This document shows, one piece after another, positions 1 to 11,513 of a DNA stretch of 64,000 bases. The stretch spans positions 225,001-289,000 of the forward strand of contig CAUYUJ010007413.1 of NCBI GenBank assembly GCA_963575745.1. The letters are read 5' to 3'. Within the stretch, counting starts at the first letter, position 1; each line of letters begins with the position of its first letter. Below the pieces are notes generated by a model, which saw only the letters and a list, made by a program, of their open reading frames with translations, was not told where the DNA came from and ran no database searches. The stretch is from Prorocentrum cordatum. Lineage: Eukaryota; Sar; Dinophyceae; Prorocentrales; Prorocentraceae. Made by a program: the position numbers and the translations under genes.

Positions 1-345
1 GCCTTTTTTTTGGGGGGGGGGGGGGGCTGAGCTAGGATCGGCGCTGTGGTTGCTAAGGGGATAGGAAAGGGGGTCAATCGGTGGGTTCTAAGGTGGGCTA
101 TACCTCGCCTAACCTAGCTCACAAGTGGGCTAGAGGTGCCCCAAATGGCGTAGGAGGGCTAACGATCCGGGCTGAGCTCCGCCCTCTTAGCAGAGTCATC
201 TAGCCCCCCCCAACCAAAAAAAGGAAACACTTGGGGCACGCGCTACACAGGTATAAGCGAGGTTGGGCTAGACACGACCCACCTTGGCATCCACTGATGA
301 CCCTCTCTACCCCCTTGGCAACCCCCCGCGGCGATCCGAGTGAGG
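1..345. other. Non-coding, no gene seen
   Basis: It opens with a homopolymer run (T then G) and continues as unremarkable mixed sequence. The short open frames show no protein-like composition, and no repeat shared with the rest of the window was recognised. Confidence 0.5.
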
Positions 346-347
346 TA

Positions 348-542
348 GGGGAACGAACAATGACATAAAGATAAAAGCTCGGAGGTCCACGCGGATTTCT
401 CGGGTCGGCGCTGGACCCCCTTCACTGGCGCGCGGAGCGCGCCAGGGGCGGCGCCCGAGGCGCCGCCAGGGGGTCCCAGCGCCAGTCCGAGAAGTCCGCG
501 CGGACCTCCGAGTTTGTTCCTTCATGTCATTGTTCGTTCCCC
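348..542. mobile_element. Hairpin MITE with TA target duplication
   Basis: The two ends are perfect inverted repeats of 19 bp (GGGGAACGAACAATGACAT and its complement), flanked on both sides by TA (346-347 and 543-544). Inside, the arms keep pairing with few mismatches (CTCGGAGGTCC on the left, GGACCTCCGAG on the right) down to GC-rich inner palindromes near 430-475, so the whole 195 bp can fold into one long hairpin. TA duplication suggests Tc1/mariner-type mobilisation. It encodes nothing. Relatives with the same GGAGGTCC...GCGCTGG arm occur near 11380-11513 and 18650-18715. Confidence 0.75.
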
Positions 543-658
543 TAGTTCGGGCCGGATGCGATCGGTGTACGCCTTCTGGCGCATCCTTCAAGGGACCCCC
601 AAGGGACCCCCATCCCCAGGTCCGTCCCCATCCAGTCGGAGGTTGATAACCCCCATTT

Positions 659-765
659 CCTGACACGTCGATTAGCGAATTGGCCGTTTTCGGTCCGTCG
701 GTTTCGGTCCTAGGCCGTTTTCACTAAAGGGTGGCTTACTAAAGGGAGGTCTGTCCATCGCCGAT
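659..765. repeat. Dispersed repeat, copy 1
   Basis: It shares CCTGACACGTCGATTA, AATTGGCCGTTTTCG, GGTTTCGGTCC and a final GGAGGTCTGTCCA-type block with 4421-4560. Unlike that copy, no matching left terminal inverted repeat is evident, so this may be a solo or decayed copy. Confidence 0.6.
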
Positions 766-809
766 CCAGGCCCCCACCGCTCCACCGCCCCAGGCGGAGA
801 TCGGGGGTC

Positions 810-1030
810 ACGGCCTGGGGGCGACGGGGAGCTCGCCTCGGTGAGCAACGGCTCCCACGAGGGCGCGGAGTCAGTCGCGCTTCGCGCTCCGCGGGCCTCG
901 TTCCTCCTCCCCCTCCTCCTCGTCCTCCTCTTCTCCCCTTTGGGGGGCGGCGCGAGAGCGCGAAGTTGCTCGCGCTTCGCGCAGCGCGCAGCGCGAGAGC
1001 GCGAAGCTGGGAGCTCGCCTCGGGGTGAGG
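810..1030. repeat. TTCGCGC-rich dispersed repeat, copy 1
   Basis: A CTCCTCC-rich centre is flanked by palindromic CGCGCTTCGCGC and GCGAAGCGCG blocks. Similar units lie at 9236-9390 and 18925-19090. The element could fold on itself; boundaries are approximate and no target duplication was found. Confidence 0.55.
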
Positions 1031-1344
1031 GCCCCCCGCGGGCCCTCGAGGCGCCCACGGGCCGCGACCCTCCCCGGGGCGGCGGGCCTCGGGCGGCGGG
1101 GGGGCGCCCCCGGGGGGTGCGGAGGAGGCCGCGTGCGGCGGCGCCCCCCCTCGGGCGGGGGGTAATCGGGGGTGACCTATACAGGGGGGATGCAGAAAAG
1201 AAGGCCTGACGCGGAGCCTTTCAGGCCCCCATTTGAGGGCCTTCCTGGCCGGCTCCAAACGGGAGCCCTGAAGGGCCCCTCTGCATCATTTCCTTCACCC
1301 CCCCTTTAGGTCACCCCACATTGCCATTCGCCCGACTTTCGCCT

Positions 1345-1470
1345 TTTTGGGGCCTCCTCTGAGGCCCTCGTCGCCACCGCTGGATTCGCGTCGGAATCCT
1401 AGCCCAGCAAGAACGCACCCCAGGAGAGGTCCGGGAAGTAGTGGTATCGGTGCCTTGCTCATTTCCCCAG
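1345..1470. repeat. Dispersed repeat with GAGGCCCTCGTCGCCA block
   Basis: A GAGGCCCTCGTCGCCA block, then GAACGCACCCCAGGAG about 60 bp later, recurs near 6560-6690 and, more diverged, near 21530-21560 and 22757-22835. No inverted ends or target duplications are obvious. Function unknown. Confidence 0.45.
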
Positions 1471-2043
1471 AGTTATTGTGGGAGTCCACGCCACCTCACG
1501 GTCTGGCAACGCACCGGTTCCCCCAAAGAGATCTCGCGGTGTGCTTGGTCCACGGACCCGTAGGAGCGAACAGTGGTGTAAACATGGGGGTAGCCGTCAA
1601 ACCGAAGTTTTGGATGTTCATGATCAGATTCTGGGCTCAACCCTAAATGCCTTCGCGGATCTTTCGATATGGGTGTTCTTTGCAGCTAAATGTGTGGCCT
1701 CATTGAACAATATTGGAAGCCTTGGGAGCTCTCTTGGGGCATTCTTGGGGGACGTTTCGGGCCAGGTCCTCATAGAGGAAAATCAATCAAAGAAGCGGGG
1801 GGGCCATTCTCAATCAGCGTCTCCCTGTCGGATTCCGGCATCCCGAGATCTCAAGAGGATCTCAAGAGCGACCCAGAGAGTCCCACGACTGGCCTTCGAA
1901 AACTCTTACGGTCCCAGAAGCCCGAGAGACCCACGACTGCGCCCTAACGGAGCACCCCGAATGAGGTCCGACACGGCTTCAGAAAGTACAGAATTTTCAG
2001 ATCCGAGGTTCCGCCCAACAACGATTCTCATACAGGGTAAACC

Positions 2044-2205
2044 CATGCCAAGGAACACCTTGCTTGCCTCCAGGGTGCCTTGGGCTTCTTGGAATTCGAT
2101 GGCCTTGCTATGGAGCGCGTCACGTTGCCACACCAACAATCAATGCACGTCCTGGCGTCTTAGGGTTTGGTTTCTGGCGGAAGGTTTGCTGTGGTCGCGC
2201 TCCTA
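2044..2205. repeat. Dispersed repeat (CCAAGAAACACC family), copy 1
   Basis: It begins near ATGCCAAGGAACACCTTGC and ends near GGAAGGTTTGCTGTGG. Two other copies, about 11216-11372 and 32768-32938, share the ends and the central CAGGGTGCC(T/C)TGGG block. The ends are loosely inverted (CCAAGAAAC / GTTTCTTG), so it may be a small terminal-inverted-repeat element. Confidence 0.5.
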
Positions 2206-4400
2206 CTGTGTGTGCCTCGTCCTTCTCTCTGCTGCTTTCCAGGGGTGGCCCCGCGCCAGGCTGCCAGCCACGTCGGGTCCACATCCAGCGGGGGACGTGT
2301 TGCGACGCTGACCTCCCCTCCCCCGCAGTCTTCTGGACCTTCCGCCCTTAATTTCCGCCCCTCTTTCGACGTGGTCTACGTGGATTCCCTTCACTTGCGG
2401 AAGGATTTCCCGTGAGCTCCGATGACTGCCTCCGCACTTTCCGCAGAGGTCGGAAGGCATGGAAGGTGGAGGTGGAGGGTCTTCTGACAGAACTGCGGGC
2501 AGTACTTACATCCATATCCAGAGCGTCGTGGACTTTTTGGGAAGAGGTGCCGCAACGCCGAGGCGCACCGGATATGGATAACATCAAGCCTCTTGGGGCC
2601 AGATGTTTATCCATATCCAGTCCGTCTACGGTTTCTGGGGAAGAGAGCCCAAGAATCCAAGACGCATTGGATGTGGATAGAACTATTGCCCGCATGAACG
2701 GCTCATCCCCCGCAACCGCCCCTCGGCCACAGCACCCGCGTGTCACGCCCCCCGCCTTGGCTTCGCCGAACATGCCAAGGCGAGGCGGTCTCAACGAGGA
2801 ATGCCACGACGGCACGCGATGGCCCAGGATGCTCCAACTGCTCGCTTGCAAGAGGCCTGCGGACCGCAAACACCACGACCCGAGGTGGCCAGAGAACCTC
2901 TCCAGGACGGCCAGGACGGCCCGAGGGGCCAGACACTGTCAAACACACATTCTGTTCTTTTTTTCAAATATTGTAAGCCGAAGTTTTTTATCAGACGGGA
3001 CATCGGAAGCCCAAGATCGCCCACCAGAGCCCCAGGGCGGGCACACGAGCAGCCTCAGAGGCCCTCGCGAGCACCAGAAGGACAGTCCCGAGAGGGCCCC
3101 AAACTCATCCAAGCATCCAAGTCCCGAAGCGCCAGGCGCCCTGAAGCGCGCAACGGGCCCCAACACGGCCTCAGGATGATTCCCAGCCCCCAAACCGCCC
3201 CGCCGCAGCCCCAGGAGAGCCTCGAATCGCGAAAAGGGCAGCAGGACCTTGTGTGCCTGACGCCACGCTGGTCGCAACGTTTGCCCCCAGCGGGCTCCTG
3301 AGTGTCCACATCCCCGATCACAGGCACGGGAACAAAGATATTAGCAATTGTGTTTGAGGTCATCTTCCGTCGCCAAATTCACGGCGTTATTTTCTGACCT
3401 TGGGTTTACCCCACATCCAATTTTGCCCCAGCAGCATTTTTTTTAACCCAAAAGGGTCTCAACCCAGATCTCGAAGAGGTTCACAAGAGGCCCCCAGGCT
3501 TTGCCAGGCGGTGATGGGGAGAAGTTTTACAGGGCGTGGAGTGGGGAGGGCCAGGGGGAGGAGGAGGGTGCGCTGGAAGAGCGCTGAGAGAGTTCGCTAA
3601 GCCGCAAGCGCCCAGAGGCCTGGTAGGATCGCGCGAAACATCAAGTTTCTGCATTTGCGGGACGCCGATGGGCGCTCACGGGCCTTTCGGCGGCATGTTG
3701 GGGCTTCAGGGGCCAGCTCGGGCGCACATTTTCGCCCCTCTCAGGATTGTCGCCCCCCACCATGGACGCCCGCCCGAGTCCGCCGCCGAGGGGTAGGCAC
3801 TAGGGCCCGCGGTCGTGGCAAGGATGGACCGCTGGTCGGCCCGGGGCGGCTTCCTCCTCCGGCCTCGAGGGCCCATTTCCAGATGGTCCTCGGGTCAGAG
3901 CTCCAGCATCGCTCAGCCGACCCCCATCCGCATCCCCGTCCCCATCCCCATCCAGACCCCCACCATCCCTTATTGGGCCCCGGAAACGGCAGGGCCGTTT
4001 TTTCACCGTTTCCGAAAAAGTGCCCCTTGAAAATGGGAACGGCAAAAAAACGGCGACCGGAAACGGCAACACAAACGGCTCCAGGATTGGAGCCGGAGCG
4101 GGAACCCGTAAAAGAACGGCGACGGAACCAGTAAAACAAATGCGTCAGAACTAGCAACAAAACGGCAAAACGGAACTGGTAAAAAAGCGGCCTTGTCGTT
4201 TCCCGGGCCCACTAAGCACCATCTTACCGCCCAATTTGGGGATAGGCCCCTCGAGGCCCGGAGGAGACGGCCTCCATACCCGCTCAGGGGGGGGGTCAAA
4301 TCGGCCAGTGGGGCGCCCAGGCCGCGCCGAGGGGGTTTTCGGCTCAGGGATCGGTGAAGCGATGCTCCGGACTGCAGGCTCGTGCAACCTCCTCTCTTCG

Positions 4401-4556
4401 GGGGTGGACAGACCTCCTACCCTGACACGTCGATTAAGGAATTGGCCGTTTTCGAGGGCTTCGCGGCCGTCATTTTTGCGGGTCCAGGTCCGTTGGTTTC
4501 GGTCCCAGGCCGTTTTTACGAAGGGGAGGTTTACTAAAAGGAGGTTTGTCCACCGC
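4401..4556. mobile_element. Terminal-inverted-repeat element, 156 bp
   Basis: The left end GGGGTGGACAGACCTCCT (4401-4418) is matched 16 of 18 by the complement of the right end (4539-4556). The interior repeats the unit seen at 659-765. There is no coding capacity, and the target duplication is not clear. Probably a non-autonomous element. Confidence 0.55.
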
Positions 4557-4628
4557 CGATGACCACTTGTCGCTCCTCAACGGCTGGACGGCGAAACGAC
4601 AGCTTAGGCACCGAGCAGGGTGACGATC

Positions 4629-4846
4629 ATCTAGGCCTCCTGGATGGGGTCCGAGTAGATGGGGTCGGAGGATCGCGCCGCATCGCCGGTGCATCGACGA
4701 TGCGGCTCGATGTGGAGCCCGTTTTTCTCCACGCCGATGTCGCCGATGCATCGCCGGTGCATCGCCGATACATCGGCGATGCATCGACGATGCGGCGCGA
4801 TCCTCCGACCCCATCTACTCCGACCCCATGTAGGAGGCCTTTAGAT
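4629..4846. mobile_element. Foldback element with long inverted arms
   Basis: The left arm from about 4644 (ATGGGGTCCGAGTAGATGGG...) is repeated in inverse near 4785-4830 with about one mismatch in 42 bases. Pairing extends outward through GGCCTCCT / AGGAGGCC. The loop is a minisatellite of CATCG(C/A)CG(A/G)TGCATCG units that is itself palindromic. Confidence 0.7.
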
Positions 4847-5279
4847 AAGGGGGACAAGGAGGAGTTGCAGGGCGGACCATGGCCGCATCGGTCGGGGGCG
4901 ACCTCCGACGCCACAGGAGGCAGCGGTTGCTGGAGGGGGCGCCGGCGCCGGAGTCGAGAGTTGGATTCCAAGCTGGTGCTCGAGATGGAGCATCAGATGT
5001 CATCGAACGTCTGGAGTTTCATCAGATGTCTTGAGTTTCTCAAATCCGATTCCAAGGGGTGGAAGTGGCATCACAGGTCTTGAGTTCCTCGATGCGGGTG
5101 GTTTCCCAAAGGTTTGGGCCGATGTTTCGGGGCCGGCCGTTATAGCCTGAGACGTCTTTTGACAGTCCTGGGGCTCGGCGAGGGCCCCCAGAGGCCGAAC
5201 ACAGGGAGCCATCTCCGTCTCGTTGTTTTGTGTTGGAGAAAATGCCGTGCAAGTAAATTTGCCAGAGCGGGCGTGCAAG

Positions 5280-5500
5280 TGGTAATTGTGATGGTTAATG
5301 GTGATGATGATTTTGATCACGTTGATGATGTTGATGATGATCGTGATGCTGATGATGATGCTGCTGCTGCTGATGATGAGCAGGAGGAGGATGATGATGA
5401 TAAGGAGGAGGAGGAGGAGCAGGAGGAGGAGGAGGATCATGATGACGATGGCGAAGGCGAAGGCGATGGCGATGAGGAGGGAAGCGAGTGAAGAGGAGGG
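5280..5500. repeat. GAT/GAG triplet microsatellite
   Basis: Imperfect GAT repeats pass into GAG/GGA repeats. All three frames stay open, giving spurious Asp/Glu-rich or Ser/Ile-rich translations on either strand. Confidence 0.85.
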
Positions 5501-5755
5501 AATCGAGTGAAAGAAGTGAGCAAAGCAAAGCACGCTCCCGGCGAGCGCCTCGCCGCGCCGAGAGCGTCGAGAGCGCCGCGCCGCGCCCCGCGCCCCGCCG
5601 CGCCGCGCGCGCGCCGCGCGGGCGCCGAGGCGCGCGAGCAGCTGCGAGAGCCTCGGGTGCGCCGCGGCGTGGGCCGCCGGTGCCGCGGAGGCGCCGCGCT
5701 TCTGCTCCTGGTCGGCCTGTTTTCCACCACCACCACCACCAGAAGTTGGAGGGGG

Positions 5756-5860
5756 AGGGGGTCCTCCTCCTCCTCCTCCTCCTCTTTCTCCTCCTCATCC
5801 TCCTCTTCGTCCTCCTCCTCCTCCTCCTCCTCGTCCTCCTCCTCCTCCTCCTTTCCCCCA
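5756..5860. repeat. TCC triplet microsatellite
   Basis: Nearly pure CCT/TCC units with a few interruptions. It is a polypyrimidine tract on the + strand. Confidence 0.85.
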
Positions 5861-7455
5861 TGCAACTTGTGGTGGTGGTGGTCACTTCTGGTCCATTTCG
5901 AACAGCACTCGCTGTCCGTACTGCCGCGGGCGCTGCCCGTTTGAGACAGGAGAGGCACCTGTCCAACAGCGGCCGCTGGCGGTGTTGGACAGCGCTTGCT
6001 GTTGGGCACCTTACCCCTGTTTTCCGTACCCACTTCGGCTGCCCAAGTTAGGAGATTACTTCGGAAGGTTTTTAATTCCCCTCTGCTGCGCACGCAGTGT
6101 TCAAAAAAGAGAACTCCCGAGCCTAAAGGTTACGGATGCAGAGAGTGCGCGCAGACGCAGCACGTGCATTGCAAACAGATTTGGCACAGAACTAGGTTAC
6201 GACGATTTCGGGACATTATGGCCCACGGCTTCCCGCCGCCAGCGCGGCGGCGGCGACAGCGAGGACAGGGGCCCAGATTTCCAACGTGTTGACACACATA
6301 AGAACGGTTTTTGCTATTCGCCTTGTTCGACCTTTGGGGTCCCTCGTTGGGCTCCGGGAGCGTCCAAAAAAGATTCGGGGCGAAAAGGCGCTCCCGTGAA
6401 GGGATCGCGAATTCTGGGAGACTTGCTTTGAACAAAACTTCGATGCATCGGCGAAGTGACGACGATCAGAGGACGACAGCGGCGAAATTCTGCGACGACG
6501 ACCAGAGGAGGAACATTTACCGATGCCGCTACCATTGCTTAGTTTTCGCCGTGTTGGACCTCTTCGGAGGCCCTCGTCGCCAAGGCTGAATTTGTCTCGA
6601 CATTGTTGCCAGAGCGCACCCCAGGAGATGTCGTCTGGGAAAGCGGCATCGGTATTTGTGGGTTTCCCCAGAAGAGGACGACGACTACGGCTGGAGGGAA
6701 ATCTCACCCATACCTCTGTGGGGTGCTATCTGGCTGTAGTTTGGAGGCGGGCCTAGCCGTGGCCACGAGGGGAAGCTAGGGCGACGGCGGCAGCGGCGAC
6801 GGTGACGGTGACGACAGCGACGACGAGGACGACGACGACGGCTGGAAGAAAATCCCACCCATGCCTCCATGGGATGAGATCTAGCTGCAATTTCGAAGCC
6901 ACGGGGGCGGCGGTGGCGACGGCGACGGCGACGGCGGCGGCGGAGGGACATAAAACGACATTGGGACGAAGACGACGTCGGGACACCTGCTAGGATGGAC
7001 CCCAGGCTGGGTGCAGGAACCGATTTCGAACAGATGTTTGTCGGACGGCGGCGGTGGCGACGGCACGGGCAACGGCGGCAACAGCGGCCGCTGCGTCGGC
7101 GGAGACGGGTACGGCGACGGACGCGGCGACGACGACGGGTACGTGTTCGTGTCCGATGTCTTTCGGGGTCTCTCTGGATCTTCGTCGCCACGGCCAGCCG
7201 CGGCTGACGAAGGCAGCCGGGATGGGCCCCGGCAGGTCAGGCGATCGCAAGCATGGATCAAGGGGGCGTAGATTAGCCATGGCTCCCGCTTCCATGGGAC
7301 ATCGCGGATTTCCGCCGCCGAACGAGGCGGCGCTGGCCGTTTTTTTTGGGGGAGGGGACCTCCCCCGATCCATGGATTCGGCGACCGCGCGCCAAATCCA
7401 CGGATCGCCAATCCATGTTTGCGCGCACCCGAAACATGTCCCTGGCCGACTGGCC

Positions 7456-7580
7456 TTCAGTCGGGCATGTCCCTCCACAGGCGGAATATTCAAAAGTAGT
7501 CAAAGCAAATAGTCTGGGGGCGATTTGATCTACCACGCTTGACCGAAGGAGTCAAAACAAATAGTCTGGGGCCGATGTTG
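7456..7580. mobile_element. Truncated copy of the 8-bp-TSD MITE family
   Basis: It starts TTCAGTCGGGCATGTCCCTC, matching the left end of the elements at 20284-20444 and 10110-10271, and continues with ATTCAAAAGTAGTCAAA. The right terminus is missing. Instead the internal CAAA(A/G)CAAATAGTCTGGGG segment appears twice (near 7500 and 7555), suggesting an internal rearrangement. Confidence 0.5.
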
Positions 7581-7589
7581 CGCGGACCG

Positions 7590-7660
7590 CGGCGGCGGCC
7601 CCGGCGGCGGCCGCGGCGGCGGCCGCGGCGGCGGCCGCGGCGGCGGCCGCGGCGGTGGAG
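7590..7660. repeat. GGCGGCCGC minisatellite
   Basis: Units of GCGGCGGCCGCG repeat several times. This produces poly-Arg, poly-Ala and poly-Gly frames with no coding meaning. Confidence 0.75.
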
Positions 7661-8100
7661 CTGCCGAGGTCGGCCTCGGCCCGTGGCGGCCGCGTGGCCG
7701 TCGCCCGCCTCCCCCCCCCCACCAGCTCGCTCGTCGTCGCCCTCGCCGCCGCCGCCGCCCGCTCCCGCCCGCCCTCGGGAGCCGGTGGGCGCCCCCCCCC
7801 CCGCGCGCAGCAGGCGCCGCCGCCCGCCCCGCGGCGCGCCGCCAGCGTGCAGGGCCGCCCCTCGGCGGCGCCCGCGGGGGCGCTCCCCGCGGCCTCGCTC
7901 CCCACGAGGGCGCCGCAGCGCGCGCGCTCCGCGAGCTCGGCCGCGCCGCAGGGCGGCGCCGCCGCGCTCGCCGCGCCGCAGGGCGGGCGCTGGGCGGCCG
8001 CCGCGCCGCCGCTTCCCGGCATCCCTGCTCCTCCTCCTGCTCCTCCTTCTGCTCCTCGTCCTCCACCTCCTCCTCCTCCTCCTCCTCCACCTCCTCCACC

Positions 8101-8344
<244 letters not shown>

Positions 8345-8517
8345 TTCCCCCTCCTCCTCCAGTTTCCTCCTCCCCCTCCTCTTCCATTTTTTCCTCTTCT
8401 TGATCCCCCCTCCTCCTCCCTCCTCTCCTCCTCGGCGCGGGCACTGCGCCGTGCTGGTCACCCGGGGGCTTCGGCGCGGCGCGGCCGCGCGCGGGCAGCC
8501 GCGGGCCGCCGCCCGCC

Positions 8518-8990
8518 GTGTGCACGGCGCCGTCGCCCGCGCGCGGCCGCGCCTCGGCGGCGGCGCCCTGTCAGGCCTTCCGCGGGGTCTCGTCACCGTC
8601 GGGAGCCGGTGGCGGCGGCGTCGGACCCCGGCGGTGCCGCCGCTGCCGCCGTCGCCGTCCGCGTCGGCAGGCCTCCGACGCGTGCACGGCACCGTCGCCC
8701 GCGCGCGGCCGTCGGGGGTCGGTGGCGGCGGCTTCGGACCCTGGCGGTGCCGCCGTCACCGCCGTCGCCGTCCACAATGCCAGACCTCTAACGTGTGCAC
8801 GGCGCCGTGGCCCGCGCGCGGCCGTCGGGAGTCTGCTGCGGCGGCTTCGCCCCCAGCCAGTGCCGCCGTTGCCGCCGTCGCCGTCCGAATCCCCAGACCT
8901 CCAACGTGTGCACGGCGGCGTCGCCCGCGCTCGGCCGTGCATCGGCGGCGGCGCCCTGCCAGGTCCTCGGCGCGGCTCGTCTTTGAAGCA
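8518..8990. repeat. GC-rich tandem repeat, period about 113 bp
   Basis: The block GTGCACGGCGCCGT(C/G)GCCCG recurs near 8519, 8682, 8794 and 8907, each followed by a GTCGGGAGTC-like and a GCCGCCGTCGCCGTCC block. The open frames across it are a consequence of the period and base composition. Confidence 0.65.
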
Positions 8991-10109
8991 GTTGCGAAGC
9001 GTCCTGACTTGCCGAGAAGCCCAACCAATAATGCTCCAGGAAGAAATCTGGCGTGGTCTGCACGAGATGTCGTCATACTGTAAGAGCGCTGCGTGGTAGA
9101 CCTGCAGGAATGCCGGGACGGCCGGACCCTGCTCTTGCCCCAGACAATTGCAAGTTGGATTTCTGGAGGCCTCGTCGTCGCCACGGCTAGGCGCAGGTCG
9201 GGCCCCTGGGGGGGTCCAGAGACCGATTTCAGGGGCGCTCTCGAGGGCGCCAATTTATTCGCGATTCGCGCTTCGCGCTTCGGCTCCGATTCCTCCTCAT
9301 CCTCCTCTTCTTCCCTGGGAGGCTGCGCGAGAGCGCGAAGTTATTCGCACTTCGCGCTTCGCGCAGCGCGAAGCGCTGAGTTGGGAGCCGTTGCCGTTGT
9401 TGTCTCGACTCACCCTGCTCCGATCATCGCCGTCGAGTCCCGTCGGTGGAGACGGCGCCCCCGATGGTGCCGCCGTTGCCGCCGACGTCGTCGGCATCCC
9501 CAGACATCCCAACGTCTTGAACAGGCCGAGGCGTGTCTTTTTCTCTCCGTCTTCGTCCTCTGCAGGCCCCATGGCCGTCAAAGAACGGCCCGAGCGAAAA
9601 GCCTCTCCCTGGGAAGGGGTCGACACTTCCCTGGATCTGGCACCGAATATAGTTAATCGAATGTAATCAACGCATCGGATCTCCGCGTCTCTGTCGTTCC
9701 CGCCTCTGTCGCCGTCGCCGTCTGCAGAGGCACAGGGAGGGGAGCGAGAACGCCGCGCAAGCATGACGACGTCGACCTCTCGTCGTCCTCGTTGTCGTCG
9801 CGCTTGCGAGCCCTTTCTGCTGCCCTCCCGCTGTGCATCCAGGCCCCCCCCCGCGCGGGGGGCGGCCTCGAAGTTGTGGCCAGGCTTGACCCAGTGAAAG
9901 GCGTGGGCGAGATTTGGTTCCATTCGTCGTCGCCTTCTTCCTCGCTGTCGCCGCCGCCGCCGCAGCCGCCGCCGTCTTGGCCGCCGTCGTCTTGTGGTCG
10001 CCGTCGTCTTGGTCGTCGTCCTTCTGCGCCCCTCGCCCAGCGGAGGGGTGCCCAGTTCTCAGCGTCCGCCACGCGGGCGGCAGTCGCTGGGGAGTGCCCC
10101 CCGGTGGGC
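8991..10109. other. Gene-free stretch
   Basis: It holds the second TTCGCGC-rich repeat (9236-9390) and CGCCGTCGT-type low-complexity DNA near 9440-9490 and 9930-10020. No frame reads like a protein. A chance spliced-leader-like string occurs near 9387 with no coding sequence after it. Confidence 0.45.
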
Positions 10110-10271
10110 TGAAGTCGGGCTTTGTTCCTCTGCAGGGAGAATACTCAAAAGAATCCTCCACAAATAGTCGGGACGATTTTTGTAGTATTTTCTGACCACT
10201 TGGGATTTTTTTGAGGGGTATTTTTTACCTTTCGCCCAACATCCGCCTGTAGGGGGACACGCCAGACCCAA
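10110..10271. mobile_element. MITE, copy with degenerate 8-bp duplication
   Basis: Same length (162 bp) and same ends (GTCGGGC...CTGCAGG / CCTGTAGGGGGACACGCCAGAC) as the element at 20284-20444. The flanks are CGGTGGGC on the left and CAGTAGGC on the right, 6 of 8 matching, consistent with an aged 8-bp target duplication. The interior is AT-rich, with no coding capacity. Confidence 0.65.
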
Positions 10272-10639
10272 CAGTAGGCTCGCAGGACGACGGGGAGGGA
10301 GCTCGTCTGGGTCCACACGGCTGGCGCGGGGGTGAAGATCAACCCTTCGATTTCGATGGGGTACAATTCTCGACGGCGAGCGAGGGGGGGGAGTGAGAAG
10401 GGGTGGGTCTTCTCAGAAGGCTCGGAAGTTTCCCAGCCTTCTGAGAAGTTGTCCAAGCCTTCCCCGAAGACAGAAAAGGACCTCAGAAGGCTGGAGGCCT
10501 TCTGAGAAGCCCCGCCGCCTTCTGGGAGGGCCTTCTCCTCCTCACTCCCCCCTGGCTCGCCGCCTGGCGGGGGTGAAGAGCGGCCCTTCGATTTCGATCG
10601 GGTACGGGTCTGCCCGTCATGTTTGGGCCATCCATAAAT

Positions 10640-11140
10640 GGGTGTCGTTTCTTGTGCCCGACGCGGGCTCGATACGGATTCGACGCGGCTTTGGCGTGGA
10701 TTCGACGCGGATTCGACATGGGTTCAGCATGGGTCCGACGAGTTCGACACGGTTTCGACACAGATATGGTGGCGACGGGACAGGTAAGGTCCCCCGAGGA
10801 TGCAACATAACATCCCGCGCAAGATTTGTTGTTCGTCGTTCAGGCGTGCGTGTGTGTGTGTGTGTGTGTGTGTTGTTTCTGCGCGCTCGTTCCCAGGCCT
10901 CTGGTGGATTGCCTGTTACATCGCCCACTTTACGCTGGAGAACCTGGACGCCTCGCGCGGTGTGCAGCAGTTGTACTACTGTCTGTTGCGCACGTCCGCT
11001 CCGTAAGACATGTGTCGAGGTTCGCGTGGCGATGCTCTGGCGTAACTCCGACGTAAACCCGACGTACATCCGTGGTAATTCCGACGCAATGCGACGGGAG
11101 CCCGACGCAAATCCGACGTGGATCCGACGCGGATCGGGTT
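10640..11140. repeat. Minisatellites and a GT microsatellite
   Basis: Units like TTCGACACGG/TTCGACGCGG repeat at 10665-10765. A (GT)n tract lies at 10850-10873. Units like CCGACGTAAA/CCGACGCGGA repeat at 11045-11135. The open frames rich in Arg, Ile and Gly here reflect the roughly 12-bp period. Confidence 0.65.
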
Positions 11141-11215
11141 CCAAGTTGCCGCGCGAGGCTTCCAGGATTCTCATCATAATAAGCCCTGAGTACTATTTCC
11201 TTTGCAGTGGAAACC

Positions 11216-11372
11216 CATGCCAAGAAACACCCTGCTTGCCGCCAGGGTGCCCTGGGGTTCGACGGTGTTGCCATGGAAAGCGTGACGTTCCCAGACCAAA
11301 ATTCGATAGACGTCCTGGGGTCTCGGGGTTGGGTATCTTGTGGAAGGTTTCTCGTGGACCTGCCTCCACTGT
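11216..11372. repeat. Dispersed repeat (CCAAGAAACACC family), copy 2
   Basis: Matches 2044-2205: CATGCCAAGAAACACC, then CAGGGTGCCCTGGGG, then GGAAGGTTTCTCGTGG. It ends against the hairpin element that follows. Confidence 0.5.
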
Positions 11373-11377
11373 GAGTT

Positions 11378-11513
11378 GTTGGAGCTCCGTGCGGATCTCT
11401 TGGATCTGCGCCGGACCGCCTTGGCGGCGACTTTTGCGCCGCCCCTGACGTGCTCCGCGCGCCAGGGAGGGGAGTCCAGCGCAGATTCAAGAAATCCACA
11501 CGCACCTCCAGAT
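11378..11513. mobile_element. Diverged hairpin element related to 348-542
   Basis: The left arm GGAGCTCCGTGCGGATCTCT pairs with the right arm ending AATCCACACGCACCTCC. The inner part pairs through GCCAGGG and TCCAGCGCAGATTC. It resembles the arms of the hairpin at 348-542 but has lost the outer 19-bp ends. Confidence 0.5.

Larger units (their letters stand above)
549..4400. other. Gene-free repeat-rich region
   Basis: No open frame here has protein-like composition; the long ones are GC-rich shadows. It contains copies of several dispersed repeats (659-765, 810-1030, about 1350-1470, 2044-2205) and a CG-rich stretch near 1030-1170. Between 3900 and 4230 there are degenerate AAACGG/CCCCAT-type short motifs. 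No RNA gene was recognised. Confidence 0.5.
4847..7455. other. Gene-free region with simple repeats
   Basis: It holds GAT/GAG triplet arrays (5280-5500), a CG palindrome zone near 5560-5640, a TCC array (5756-5860) and GACGGC/CGGCGA low-complexity DNA (6780-6960 and 7045-7145). Open frames coding Asp/Glu, Ser or Arg runs are by-products of the repeats. A piece resembling the repeat at 1345 lies near 6560-6690. Confidence 0.5.

Noticed and set aside
9387-9408. Spliced-leader-like string (about 15/21 with one insertion)
   Set aside because: No ATG opening a protein-like frame follows; it shows the noise level for gapped matches in this sequence.
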